A stretch of 64,000 bases of DNA from Pedobacter lusitanus (lineage in GTDB: Bacteria; Bacteroidota; Bacteroidia; Sphingobacteriales; Sphingobacteriaceae): assembly GCF_040026395.1 (NCBI RefSeq), contig NZ_CP157278.1, positions 1,860,001 to 1,924,000 of the forward strand, written 5' to 3'. The translations under genes and the position numbers were made by a program. Below, piece by piece: positions 54,354 through 63,002 of the stretch (its first letter is position 1; each line of letters begins with the position of its first letter). The notes under the pieces were generated by a model, which searched no databases, was not told where the DNA came from, and saw nothing but the letters and a program-made list of their open reading frames with translations.

Positions 54354-54893
54354 TTACTTAATAACTTTTCCGTTGATTTTAATACTATCCCAGCCATCAT
54401 CCAGCCCGATACCCTTGATATAACTGACTTTATGTGTACTTCCCTTTAAATTAGGATGATAAACCATATCGAATTCAAAAGTCCTTCTTTCCGGAGTTTT
54501 CTCTACAAGCTTTACCTGATAATCATTTGTACTCTTATCATTTAAGGTGAAAAACACATCATTCAGATTTGCATTGAATTTTGCATGCACATAGGTTACC
54601 CCCGGCTGATCAGGATAAGACTCTACCAACTGATTATTTTCATCAATTCTCAGATACTTTGTAGACGTTGCATCTCCGCCCACCAGAGAATAGAATTTAA
54701 AATAAAGCTGTTTACCAATTCTGACAGTATCCTGGATTTCTGTATAAGAATGTGCTCCATGGGACCATTTATTTCCAATTTGCATAGGCATAAAGGAATC
54801 GGCAGCTGCAACCGGATGGATAGCTGTTTTTTTCATTTTACAGGATGGTATTATGAATACGGTTAATAAACACAATAAATAAGATGTTTTCAT
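54354..54893 (-). CDS. Hypothetical lipoprotein
   Basis: This 179-residue protein has a lipoprotein signal (FIIPSCKMKK, cysteine at 18). The body contains MPMQIGNKWSHGAHSYTEIQD and a final segment SYIKGIGLDDGWDSIKINGK that look like a small beta-barrel of the kind found in Bacteroidota lipoproteins. No named family is recognised. It lies between the M57 protease gene and the HxlR regulator gene, all on the minus strand. Confidence 0.65.
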   Translation of the reverse strand: MKTSYLLCLLTVFIIPSCKMKKTAIHPVAAADSFMPMQIGNKWSHGAHSYTEIQDTVRIGKQLYFKFYSLVGGDATSTKYLRIDENNQLVESYPDQPGVTYVHAKFNANLNDVFFTLNDKSTNDYQVKLVEKTPERRTFEFDMVYHPNLKGSTHKVSYIKGIGLDDGWDSIKINGKVIK

Positions 54894-54955
54894 AGGGTTA
54901 TATTTTCTAACTAATTTATGAATTTAATCGTTAAAAAATGTTTTCTCAGCCCTGT

Positions 54956-55306
54956 TTAAATCATTCCTTCTTTAGCCATCTGTGTTTCGCCCCATTCCCG
55001 CAGATAATTAATAAAAGGAATCAGTTCTTTACCAGCCTCCTCAAGTGAATATTCCACCTTTGGCGGTACTTCCAGATAGACTTTGCGGTGAATAAGCCCA
55101 TCGCTTTCCAGTTCTCTCAGCGTCTGGGTAAGCATCTTTGGTGTAATATCCCACAGGATTTTCCGGAGTTCACCATATCTAAGCACATTTTCTTCACTCA
55201 AATGCCAGATAATACGTCCCTTATACTTACCTCCCACCCGCTGAAAAGCATAATCCAGACTGCAAACATAGCCTGATTGTTTTATTTTCGTCATAACAGA
55301 ATTCAT
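54956..55306 (-). CDS. HxlR-family transcriptional regulator
   Basis: The 116-residue protein is a compact HxlR/YodB winged helix: FQRVGGKYKGRIIWHLSEENV, RYGELRKILWDITPKMLTQTLRELESDGLIHRK-type core, and VEYSLEEAGKEL. Cysteine C15 lies just before the first helix (YVCSLDYAF), where YodB/HypR-type members carry the redox-sensing cysteine. It is divergent from a quinone-oxidoreductase-like gene (55466), the classic regulator-target pair of this family. A palindrome at 55327-55352 may be its operator. Confidence 0.9.
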   Translation of the reverse strand: MNSVMTKIKQSGYVCSLDYAFQRVGGKYKGRIIWHLSEENVLRYGELRKILWDITPKMLTQTLRELESDGLIHRKVYLEVPPKVEYSLEEAGKELIPFINYLREWGETQMAKEGMI

Positions 55307-55326
55307 GAATAACTGTATATCAGATT

Positions 55327-55352
55327 AGTATCCTTTTGGTATGTAGGATACT
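55327..55352. promoter_or_regulatory. Candidate HxlR operator palindrome
   Basis: Arms AGTATCC (55327-55333) and GGATACT (55346-55352) are perfect complements 12 bp apart, between the divergent HxlR and oxidoreductase genes. A second 10-bp inverted repeat lies at 55388-55397/55438-55447. HxlR-type regulators favour TACT/AGTA-like palindromes. Confidence 0.5.
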
Positions 55353-55465
55353 TAAAAGTACATACTTGCCACAAATATACCAATCAGATAGCTTTGTTCT
55401 ATAGCACAATTAATAATCAGGATGAATCTGAATTATGACAAAGCTATACTAGAAAAAAAACATAC

Positions 55466-56434
55466 ATGAAGACTTATATCTTAAACGAACCCGGCGACAT
55501 CAACAACATGATACTTACAGAATTACCGGTACCTGTACCGGCAGATGATGAAGTATTGATTCAAGTCAAAGCGATCAGTATCAATCCGGTAGACGTAAAA
55601 ACAAGAGCTGGCAAAGCGCTTTACACCACATTGCAACATTTAAAACCTCTGATACTGGGCTGGGATATTTCAGGGACAGTAATCGCTGCCGGTAAAAATG
55701 TAACCGGTTTCAAAGTGAACGACGATGTTTTCGGAATGGTCAATTTTATAGGACATGGCCAGGCTTATGCAGAATATGTCACTGCCCCGGCACATCAGCT
55801 GGCCTTAAAACCAGCAAATATATCTTTCACAGCCGCAGCTGCAGCTACACTGGCAGCACTTACAGCATGGCAGGCCTTAACCAGACAGGTTCAGATTAAA
55901 CAGCATGATCAGGTACTGATACATGCAGCAGCTGGTGGAGTCGGACATTATGCCGTGCAGATAGCCCGTTATCTGGGGGCAAGAGTCACCGGCACTTCTT
56001 CTGCAGCAAACAAAGACTTTGTGCTGGAACTGGGAGCGGAAACTCATATCGATTATCAGCAGCAGCAATATGAAAAATCAGGTATTAATTTCGATGTGAT
56101 TCTGGAAACCCTTGGCGGGGAAAACTTTGTCAGGTCACTCGATGTACTGAGCAAAAACGGTACGATCATTAACCTGATTCCTGATCAGGAGTCTGAGCCT
56201 GGTACATTAGCCACCCGGAAATCTACCCTGGAAATTGCTAAGGAAAGAGGGCTGAATGCCCTTTATTTTCCTGTGACTTCCAGCGGCACTGATATGCAGC
56301 AAATAGCCATATTGCTTGAAAAAGGAGTACTGAAATCACATATTTCCAAAGTTTACGGCTTTGATCAGTTACCTGAATCACATTTGCAGATAGAAAGCGG
56401 AAAAACCAGAGGTAAAATAGTTATTGAATTGTAA
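55466..56434 (+). CDS. NADP-dependent zinc-free medium-chain alcohol dehydrogenase/quinone oxidoreductase
   Basis: The 322-residue protein has the GroES-like domain (ILGWDISGTVIAAGKNV) and the Rossmann motif HAAAGGVGHYAVQIAR. It lacks the zinc-binding cysteines of classical alcohol dehydrogenase, as is normal for the quinone/enal reductase branch. Members reduce quinones or enones using NAD(P)H. Divergent from an HxlR regulator gene, so likely induced by electrophile or quinone stress. It ends before a palindromic terminator. Confidence 0.92.
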   Translation: MKTYILNEPGDINNMILTELPVPVPADDEVLIQVKAISINPVDVKTRAGKALYTTLQHLKPLILGWDISGTVIAAGKNVTGFKVNDDVFGMVNFIGHGQAYAEYVTAPAHQLALKPANISFTAAAAATLAALTAWQALTRQVQIKQHDQVLIHAAAGGVGHYAVQIARYLGARVTGTSSAANKDFVLELGAETHIDYQQQQYEKSGINFDVILETLGGENFVRSLDVLSKNGTIINLIPDQESEPGTLATRKSTLEIAKERGLNALYFPVTSSGTDMQQIAILLEKGVLKSHISKVYGFDQLPESHLQIESGKTRGKIVIEL

Positions 56435-56438
56435 TTTC

Positions 56439-56458
56439 AGGAAATAAGCTTATTTCCT
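56439..56458. terminator. Palindromic terminator between convergent genes
   Basis: A 20-bp perfect palindrome (8-bp stem with AGCT loop) lies 5 bp after the oxidoreductase stop and before the potassium-channel gene's stop at 56463, followed by T residues. Confidence 0.65.
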
Positions 56459-56462
56459 TTTC

Positions 56463-57404
56463 TTAATCCAGGTGCTCTATGTCTCCTATTCTTGAAAGAT
56501 CCAGGGTGAGCTGACCGTTGCTATCCCTGGAGAAAATCGTAGCAAACTTCGCATCATGGACAATATTTTCGTCCTTATAGGAAGTACGGCTGTGGACCGT
56601 CTGAGAAAAAGTATCATCAAAAGCTTTGAGTAACACCAGTATTTCGACTTCTGCTTCTGCAAGCTCTGCTGGTGTTTTCTCATATATCGGACTATTTTCA
56701 TCAATCGGGTGCACTACAGTCCAGCTCATAGTGAGCAGGCCAACTTTTGTGCGTTCCAGATCCAAAGGGTAAAAACGTCTCTTTTTTTGTCCTTCTACCA
56801 GCTCATTATAGGATAATACGACCTGCACTTCTATTTCAATCAGCTGATTATTTCTTAAATTGGCTAATCTGAACATCAGCCCTTTGATTTGCTTATAGGG
56901 TGCAATGACCATGTTTTCACTATAAACAACCTTGGCTGTCGGTCTGGAAAACCGGCCATACAGCAGACCCGTTGCCAATGCAAATGCAAGTAAGCCTAAC
57001 ATAGATTCAAATGCGGCCAGACAACTGGTTAAAAACCCATCCGGACTGATATGCCCGTATCCGACAGTAGAAATTGTCTGTGCAGAAAAGAAAAATGCGT
57101 CAAAAAAATGATCTCTTGCAGTGATACCACCAGCACCTTTGAGATGTTCGATCCCAATCACGACATATAAACAGGCAAAGAGTGTATTAACCAGCAGATA
57201 GGCAATCAGCAAGATGAACAGGAATTTCTTCCAGGTCATAGAGATCAGCCAATTATAGGTGTCAGATGACCTGATCAAAGGCAGGCCGATGCGTCTGATA
57301 TTTGAAGACCCATCTGTATTCATCATTCGCTGATCTCCGGTTATGGGTTGGGTACCAAAGCCAAGATCATCGTCAATTTGTGATTTACGTTTAAATAGCG
57401 CCAT
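56463..57404 (-). CDS. Inward-rectifier-type (KirBac-like) potassium channel
   Basis: The 313-residue protein has two membrane helices (about 58-84 and 125-150) flanking a pore loop with the selectivity filter TVGYG at 113-117. The C-terminal ~160 residues form the cytoplasmic IRK domain (GLMFRLANLRNNQLIEIEV; RRFYPLDLERTKV). The architecture matches bacterial Kir channels. It should conduct K+, gated by lipid or cytoplasmic signals. A tiny hydrophobic ORF lies 60 bp upstream on the same strand. Confidence 0.93.
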   Translation of the reverse strand: MALFKRKSQIDDDLGFGTQPITGDQRMMNTDGSSNIRRIGLPLIRSSDTYNWLISMTWKKFLFILLIAYLLVNTLFACLYVVIGIEHLKGAGGITARDHFFDAFFFSAQTISTVGYGHISPDGFLTSCLAAFESMLGLLAFALATGLLYGRFSRPTAKVVYSENMVIAPYKQIKGLMFRLANLRNNQLIEIEVQVVLSYNELVEGQKKRRFYPLDLERTKVGLLTMSWTVVHPIDENSPIYEKTPAELAEAEVEILVLLKAFDDTFSQTVHSRTSYKDENIVHDAKFATIFSRDSNGQLTLDLSRIGDIEHLD

Positions 57405-57463
57405 AATTTCCTGTTAATTTTACTGAAAATTATGCGCAATAAAAAACCTTTTAATCCTGTGGT

Positions 57464-57550
57464 CTAACCACCAATTAAAATGACCATTGATGCAATGATT
57501 ACTCCTGCAATAATGATTACCAGTGCGTTTTTACCTGATTCTGCTATCAT
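57464..57550 (-). CDS. Putative 28-residue membrane micro-protein upstream of the Kir channel
   Basis: An ATG at 57550 opens a 28-codon frame ending at 57464, almost all hydrophobic after a short AESGKN head (VIIIAGVIIASMVILIGG). It is one predicted membrane span and lies 59 bp before the channel start on the same strand. Only hydrophobicity and position support it. Confidence 0.35.
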   Translation of the reverse strand: MIAESGKNALVIIIAGVIIASMVILIGG

Positions 57551-57667
57551 GATATTATATTTTATCGTTTGTTCCCTAAAGACGCACAGATAATTAATAC
57601 CCCTATTCCCTCTCAAAAATTTATACGAAACATTTTTAGTAGCCCGGAATATTGATCAATCTGTTTA

Positions 57668-58111
57668 TCAACGCTGGTTTATGCTAACAGACCGGTATGT
57701 TTTTCCAAGCTTATTTATCTGCCCGATCAAATACTCTATATCAAAAGGTTTGGCTATAAATGCATCACATCCATAATCCCCTAATGACAGTAATACCTTT
57801 GGAAAAGCTGAATAAATAATTACAGGCAGATTACCGGTACATGGATTTTTCTTGATCTGGCAACAAAGTTCTCCTCCGTTTATCATGGGCAGCAGGTAAT
57901 CAATTAATACCAGATCAGGATTGAATTCTTTGACAATTGGTATAATATCACTTGTTTGCTGATAAATTCTGTAATCAAAACCAGTTTGTATGAACAGATC
58001 TGCCAATAGTTCACAAAGGTCTTTATCATTTTCGATCACAAGAACTTTTAAAGGTTGTTGTGACAAATCAATACACTGATTGTTTATCACTTTTTGACCA
58101 TATGTTTTCAT
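57668..58111 (-). CDS. Single-domain response regulator
   Basis: The 147-residue protein is a stand-alone receiver domain with acidic residues in VIENDKD, phospho-acceptor aspartate in LVLIDYLLP and the lysine of FIAKPFD. There is no output domain. CheY-like proteins of this kind act on a protein partner or serve as phosphate sinks. It is 41 bp downstream of the NarL-type regulator gene on the same strand. No kinase is near. Confidence 0.9.
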   Translation of the reverse strand: MKTYGQKVINNQCIDLSQQPLKVLVIENDKDLCELLADLFIQTGFDYRIYQQTSDIIPIVKEFNPDLVLIDYLLPMINGGELCCQIKKNPCTGNLPVIIYSAFPKVLLSLGDYGCDAFIAKPFDIEYLIGQINKLGKTYRSVSINQR

Positions 58112-58152
58112 TTGTAAAATTTTATTTCATAATAATTCATATTATCTGGTGC

Positions 58153-58806
58153 TTAAATAAGACCAATTGAAATAGCGTATCGAATCAAAACAGCAGTATT
58201 GCGCACTCCCGTTTTTTCTATCAGATTCTTCCGGTGACCTTCAACTGTCCTTTTGCTCAGAAACAAGCGATCAGATATTTCACAATTAGTAAGACCTTCA
58301 GCAATTAAACCAAGTACTTCCAGTTCTCTATCTGAAAAACCGATCTGTTCCTGTCCTGGAAAATTCAGAATTCTGGTTCTCATAATTACCCTGTCAAAAT
58401 ATTTTAGTGATAACTCTCCGCACAGGTATCTCTTGCCCTCACCTACTTTCCTAAGTGCAAAAATCAGCTCATCTTTATCTATATTTTTTAACAGATAACT
58501 TGATGCTCCTTCTGTAAACGATCTTAAAATAACCTCTTCCTGATCAAACATAGAAAGGATAACCATTTTCACATCCGGCATCCGCTCTTTAACTGCTCTG
58601 ATTAATGAAACTCCACTCATTTCGGGTGTCTTATTAATATCTGTCAGAATAATATCGATTTCAACAGTACCCAGTATTTTCATTACTTCATTACCATCAT
58701 TTACTCCAGCCACGACATTTATATTTTCATCCTGCTGCAGTAACATTCTGAGACCTTCTCTGACAAGATTATGATCTTCAGCCAGTAACACATTTAATTT
58801 CTTCAT
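58153..58806 (-). CDS. NarL/FixJ-family response regulator with LuxR-type HTH
   Basis: I choose ATG 58806 (217 residues, MKKLNVLLAEDHNLVREG) because a good Shine-Dalgarno (GGAGGAG) lies 6 bp before it; the frame's upstream extension to 58884 is not supported. The receiver domain has AEDHN, the phospho-aspartate in IILTDINKT and the lysine in YLLKNID. The C-terminal LuxR HTH reads LTNCEISDRLFLSKRTVEGH. It is an orphan regulator with no adjacent kinase and may be co-transcribed with the single-domain receiver downstream. Confidence 0.92.
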   Translation of the reverse strand: MKKLNVLLAEDHNLVREGLRMLLQQDENINVVAGVNDGNEVMKILGTVEIDIILTDINKTPEMSGVSLIRAVKERMPDVKMVILSMFDQEEVILRSFTEGASSYLLKNIDKDELIFALRKVGEGKRYLCGELSLKYFDRVIMRTRILNFPGQEQIGFSDRELEVLGLIAEGLTNCEISDRLFLSKRTVEGHRKNLIEKTGVRNTAVLIRYAISIGLI

Positions 58807-59269
58807 TATTTCTCCTCCAAACTTACTATAACAGCGAGTTACATTGTCAGTTCTTTTCTTTTCATTAATCCTTAAGATTTTCAATTTTTTCAGAAAATCT
58901 AATCTGGTTCACTATTAAAAGGGAAATAATTGTATTCTGAATTTACTTCACGACAAGAATAATCCATTAAGACTGTCAATTCTGTGATTATGTATTTCAT
59001 GATCATATCAGATTTATACTTTTAATATTTAACCATATAATTCAATTGCATTAATTAACAGATTTAACAATTGAGCTGTTGCTGAACCTACAGTATCATA
59101 ATTAGTTTTAAAAATTTTGCAATACAGGTATATCGCGCATTTAAACAAGTGTTAATACGCTGTATATCTCAATCATACCTGATTTTAAATTCGACAAATC
59201 AAAATACAAAACAGCATGTTTAGAGATTAATAAATCAATTAAGATTAGTCAATTTGTTAATCCTACATT
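58807..59269. other. 463-bp A/T-rich intergenic region
   Basis: No ORF or RNA gene is supported here. The stretch is strongly A/T-rich. A weak hairpin is visible (GATTTTC at 58876-58882 with GAAAATC at 58893-58899). It must contain the promoters of the divergent response-regulator gene and the carbamoyltransferase gene, but no TAnnTTTG box stands out. Confidence 0.5.
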
Positions 59270-61045
59270 ATGTATACACTAGGTTTAAATGCTGTTTTTC
59301 ATGATTCTTCAGCATGTATTTTCAAAGATGGAATTCTGCTTGCAGCTGCAGAAGATGAACGCTTTACAGAAATAAAACATGGCAAAAGGCCTGTTCCGTT
59401 TTCAACTTATGAACTTCCGTTTCATGCTATTTTTTACTGCCTTGAAGTTGCTGGAATTCATTTAAGAGAAGTTGATCATATTGCATATTCCTTTAATCCC
59501 TATCTGCTGATTCCCGAAAGCCAGCTAAGCAGTGCCCAGGCGGAAATCCCGTTTAATCCGGAGTGTTATACTTACGGAGAAAATAAAAATCCATGGCATA
59601 ATCTTTTTCTTTCTTATCTGCTGAATGCTCCTTTACAATTAATTGATGGTTATCCCAATCATTTGCAAAAAAGGTTTGCAGGAAGTAAAGAAACGGACTG
59701 GACCTGGCACTACGTAGATCATCATCTTGCACATGCTGCAAGTGCTTATCTTCCATCTCCATATCAGGAGGCAGCAGTTTTAACTATAGATGGCAGAGGT
59801 GAAATTGCAACCACCACTTACAATACTGCAAAAGACAATGAGATTAAAAGAATTAATGCAGTAAATATGCCCAATTCCCTTGGCCTGCTCTATGAAAAGA
59901 TTACCAGTCATCTCGGGTTTCTTCATTCTTCTGATGAATATCGCATCATGGCACTTGCAGCATATGGAAAACCCGAATTTGAAAAGGATTTTCAGCAAAT
60001 GATTGAAATGGAAAACAACGGGCTATATACTATAAAGGAGAAAAATTTCACAGAACTTTTTGGAATACCCAGAATGAAAGATGAACCATTAACAAAGCGT
60101 CATCTCAACATTGCCTGCTCCTTACAAAAAGTACTTGAAGAACAAGTGCTCAAAATGACAGCCTGGCTTTATGAGTCTGCAAAGCAGGAAAACTTATGTC
60201 TGGCAGGAGGTGTGGCATTAAACTGTGTCCTCAATTCGAGAATTTGTCAATCCGGTCCGTTTAAAAGAGTCTGGGTACAGCCCGCTTCAGGCGATTCAGG
60301 TACTGCCCTGGGCGCAGCTATGCACATAGACAATCAGGTCAGAAAAAATAAAACCAAAACTTTTATTATGGATCATACTTACTGGGGACCTGAATATAGT
60401 GATGCAGAGATTGAAAAATTTCTGAATCATGCTAAAATCCCCTATTATAAAATGAATGATATTGCTGATGAAACAGCAATTTTGCTAGCTGAAAATAAAA
60501 TCATAGGCTGGTTCCAGGGAAAAATGGAATTCGGTCCAAGATCACTTGGAAGCCGTTCAATTCTTGCTTCCCCGATCAATCCTGAAATGCAGCAGCGGTT
60601 AAATGAATTAAAAGACAGAGAAGACTTCCGTCCTGTTGCTCCTGTGGTGCTGGAAGAAGAGGCTCCGGAATGGTTTAAAGAGATAACTGCCTCGCCTTTT
60701 ATGTTATTTGTTTATAAGATTGCAGCAAATAAAGAAGATCTTATTCCAGCTGTCAAACACGTAGATGGAACAGCCAGGGTGCAGACTATAAATGAAAGAC
60801 AGCATCCGCTTTATTACCAACTACTTAAGTCCTTTAAAGAAAAAACAGGAATACCTGTACTAATCAATACTTCTTTCAATACGCTTGGAAAACCAATTGT
60901 CTGTAGTCCGCGGGATGCCATAGCCTGTTTCTGGACATCTGCATTTGATGCGTTGGTTATAGGTTCATTTTTAATCAGGAAAGAACATGGAAATAAAAGT
61001 ATCAGTAGTTATACCTACTTACAGGCGGCCGAAGCTCTTGATTGA
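59270..61045 (+). CDS. Carbamoyltransferase (NodU/CmcH family)
   Basis: The 591-residue protein has the N-terminal Kae1-like ATPase domain (NAVFHDSSACIFKDGILLAAAEDERF). The histidines of DHHLAHAASAYL (H151, H152, H155) are the typical metal ligands. A C-terminal YrdC-like/carbamoyl-transfer domain includes FGPRSLGSRSILASP. The family transfers carbamoyl from carbamoyl phosphate to hydroxyls of sugars or antibiotics. Next to three glycosyltransferase genes a role in decorating a surface glycan is likely. The 3' end overlaps the GT2 gene by 59 bp. Confidence 0.93.
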   Translation: MYTLGLNAVFHDSSACIFKDGILLAAAEDERFTEIKHGKRPVPFSTYELPFHAIFYCLEVAGIHLREVDHIAYSFNPYLLIPESQLSSAQAEIPFNPECYTYGENKNPWHNLFLSYLLNAPLQLIDGYPNHLQKRFAGSKETDWTWHYVDHHLAHAASAYLPSPYQEAAVLTIDGRGEIATTTYNTAKDNEIKRINAVNMPNSLGLLYEKITSHLGFLHSSDEYRIMALAAYGKPEFEKDFQQMIEMENNGLYTIKEKNFTELFGIPRMKDEPLTKRHLNIACSLQKVLEEQVLKMTAWLYESAKQENLCLAGGVALNCVLNSRICQSGPFKRVWVQPASGDSGTALGAAMHIDNQVRKNKTKTFIMDHTYWGPEYSDAEIEKFLNHAKIPYYKMNDIADETAILLAENKIIGWFQGKMEFGPRSLGSRSILASPINPEMQQRLNELKDREDFRPVAPVVLEEEAPEWFKEITASPFMLFVYKIAANKEDLIPAVKHVDGTARVQTINERQHPLYYQLLKSFKEKTGIPVLINTSFNTLGKPIVCSPRDAIACFWTSAFDALVIGSFLIRKEHGNKSISSYTYLQAAEALD

Positions 61046-61958
61046 TTGCCTGAGGGCACTACTGATGCAAAGCATTAGTAAAACAGATTTCGAAGTTATT
61101 ATAGTCAGTGATGGTCCCGATCACCAGACACTTTTAACCTTGCTCCCCTGGTTAAAGAAGAAAGAACTCCAGCTTTCTTATTTGCAGTTACCTGTGAAAA
61201 AAGGACCTGCTGCCGCGAGAAATATTGGCTGGACAAACGCCAGATCAACAGTGATAGCCTTTACAGATGATGATTGTCTGCCAGACAGGAATTGGCTATC
61301 GGCAATACTTGAATATTTCACTTCAGAAACTGATCTGGCCGTAAGTGGAAAAACCTATGTTCCGGTCTCAGATACTCCAACTGACTTTGAATGGAATATG
61401 GCCCGGCTTGAAAACTCGGAATTTATTACTGCAAACTGTGCCTGTACAAAAAATGCACTGAGAAAAGCCGGGGGATTTGATGAAAGATTCAAACTTGCCT
61501 GGCGCGAGGATTCTGATCTGCATTTTAAGCTCCTGAAATTAAAAATCCCGGTTATCAGCGCTCCCGGAGCGGTTGTAATTCACCCGATAAGAGATGCCCC
61601 CTGGGGAATTAGTCTTAAAGAACAAAAAAAAGGAATTTACGATGCGCTGTTATTCAAAAAATTCCCGGTTTCATATAGAGAAAGAATAAATAAAAAACCA
61701 CTATGGAATTATTACCTGATCAATCTGTTATGGATTATTTTACTGATCTCGATTATAGAAAACAATAAATGGCTAGCAGCTTTATCCATTGCTGCCTTAA
61801 CAATTTTGATCTCTGACATTATCCATAAACGGCTTTATGATAAAAAGAAAACTATAAGTCATATTATAGAAATGGTTTCCACCTCTTTTATTATCCCTAC
61901 ACTTTCAGTTTTCTGGCGCATATACGGGGCCATAAAATATAGAGTCTTCTTCATTTAG
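60987..61958 (+). CDS. Family 2 glycosyltransferase with C-terminal membrane segment
   Basis: The 323-residue protein has a GT-A fold: VSVVIPTYRRPKLLIDCLRALL, then AARNIGWTNA, the nucleotide-sugar metal motif FTDDDCLPD (D94-D96) and AGGFDERFKLAWREDSDLHFK. The C-terminus has two hydrophobic helices (WIILLISIIE; LAALSIAALTILISDI), probably anchoring it to the inner membrane. It starts 59 bp inside the carbamoyltransferase gene in another frame, so translation is likely coupled. The gene after it follows by 6 bp. Confidence 0.93.
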   Translation: MEIKVSVVIPTYRRPKLLIDCLRALLMQSISKTDFEVIIVSDGPDHQTLLTLLPWLKKKELQLSYLQLPVKKGPAAARNIGWTNARSTVIAFTDDDCLPDRNWLSAILEYFTSETDLAVSGKTYVPVSDTPTDFEWNMARLENSEFITANCACTKNALRKAGGFDERFKLAWREDSDLHFKLLKLKIPVISAPGAVVIHPIRDAPWGISLKEQKKGIYDALLFKKFPVSYRERINKKPLWNYYLINLLWIILLISIIENNKWLAALSIAALTILISDIIHKRLYDKKKTISHIIEMVSTSFIIPTLSVFWRIYGAIKYRVFFI

Positions 61959-61964
61959 ATAAAC

Positions 61965-63002
61965 ATGAAACTACCCGAAAAAAAAATTACAAAAATAGCC
62001 ATATTCAGAGCACTTCAATTGGGCGACTTACTCTGTTCTATCCCTGCAATCAGGTCTGTCAGATTTACATTCCCGGAAGCAAAAGTTATTTTAATAGGCT
62101 TGCCTGGCGCAGTACCGTTCAGTAAACGGTTTTCTCATTACTTTGATGATATTATGATTTTCCCAGGTTATCCAGGCTTACCGGAACAAAGTTTTGACTC
62201 CTGTAAATTTGAAGAATTCCTCCTGAAAATCAGACAGGAAAATTTTGACCTGATCCTGCAAATGCAGGGTAATGGCTCAATCGTGAATAATCTTATTCAA
62301 AGCTTTAATGCAAAATGTACAGCCGGTTTCTGTCAGGATATCAGGCAGGAAAATGAACTATTTAAACTTTACCCTGATTACGGTCATGAACTAAGCCGTC
62401 ATCTTTCGCTGATGGAATATATTGGCATCCCCCCGGCAGGAAATGAAATGGAATTCCCTGTAAATGATCAAGATGAAGAATCCTTAAAAAAATTGAAGTT
62501 AAAAATAAAACCGGAAAAATATATCTGTATACATCCCGGATCAAGAGGAGTATGGCGACAATGGCCAACCGTTTATTTTGCTGCAATGGCCGACTATTGT
62601 ATTGATAACGGTTATGAAATTGTAATTACCGGCACAAAGGAAGAATTAAAACTGGCAAAGGAGGTTGCGTCCTATATGAAATACAAACCAATTATATCTT
62701 CTGGAAAAACCGATCTCGGAAGCCTGGGCCTGTTAATCAAACAATCATTTGCACTGATTGCAAATTGTACAGGCGTGTCACATATTGCAGCAGCACTGCA
62801 AACTCCCAGTATAATCATCAGCATGGATGGTGAACCGGAAAGATGGGCACCGGTAAACAAAGAATTACATCATACAATTGACTGGACTGTCATAACCGAT
62901 TACGATTTTGTACTGGAAAAATTGAAGTTATTATTGAGTAACAATAAATCGCGTACTGCCTCTACAATCTGCCAGGTTTCGGGCAATGGTAATTCTTTAT
63001 GA
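61965..63002 (+). CDS. Family 9 glycosyltransferase (heptosyltransferase-like)
   Basis: The 345-residue protein has the GT9 GT-B pattern: FRALQLGDLLCSIPAIRSVR at the start, CIHPGSRGVWRQWP in the middle (glycosyl-donor region) and NCTGVSHIAAALQTPSII near the end. GT9 enzymes transfer heptose or similar to lipopolysaccharide core; here the sugar is unknown. Its 3' end overlaps the convergent second GT9 gene by 103 bp. Confidence 0.92.
   Translation: MKLPEKKITKIAIFRALQLGDLLCSIPAIRSVRFTFPEAKVILIGLPGAVPFSKRFSHYFDDIMIFPGYPGLPEQSFDSCKFEEFLLKIRQENFDLILQMQGNGSIVNNLIQSFNAKCTAGFCQDIRQENELFKLYPDYGHELSRHLSLMEYIGIPPAGNEMEFPVNDQDEESLKKLKLKIKPEKYICIHPGSRGVWRQWPTVYFAAMADYCIDNGYEIVITGTKEELKLAKEVASYMKYKPIISSGKTDLGSLGLLIKQSFALIANCTGVSHIAAALQTPSIIISMDGEPERWAPVNKELHHTIDWTVITDYDFVLEKLKLLLSNNKSRTASTICQVSGNGNSL

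Noticed and set aside
58807..58884. Extended start of the NarL-type regulator
   Set aside because: A good ribosome-binding site lies directly before the ATG at 58806, and the extension does not fit the receiver fold.
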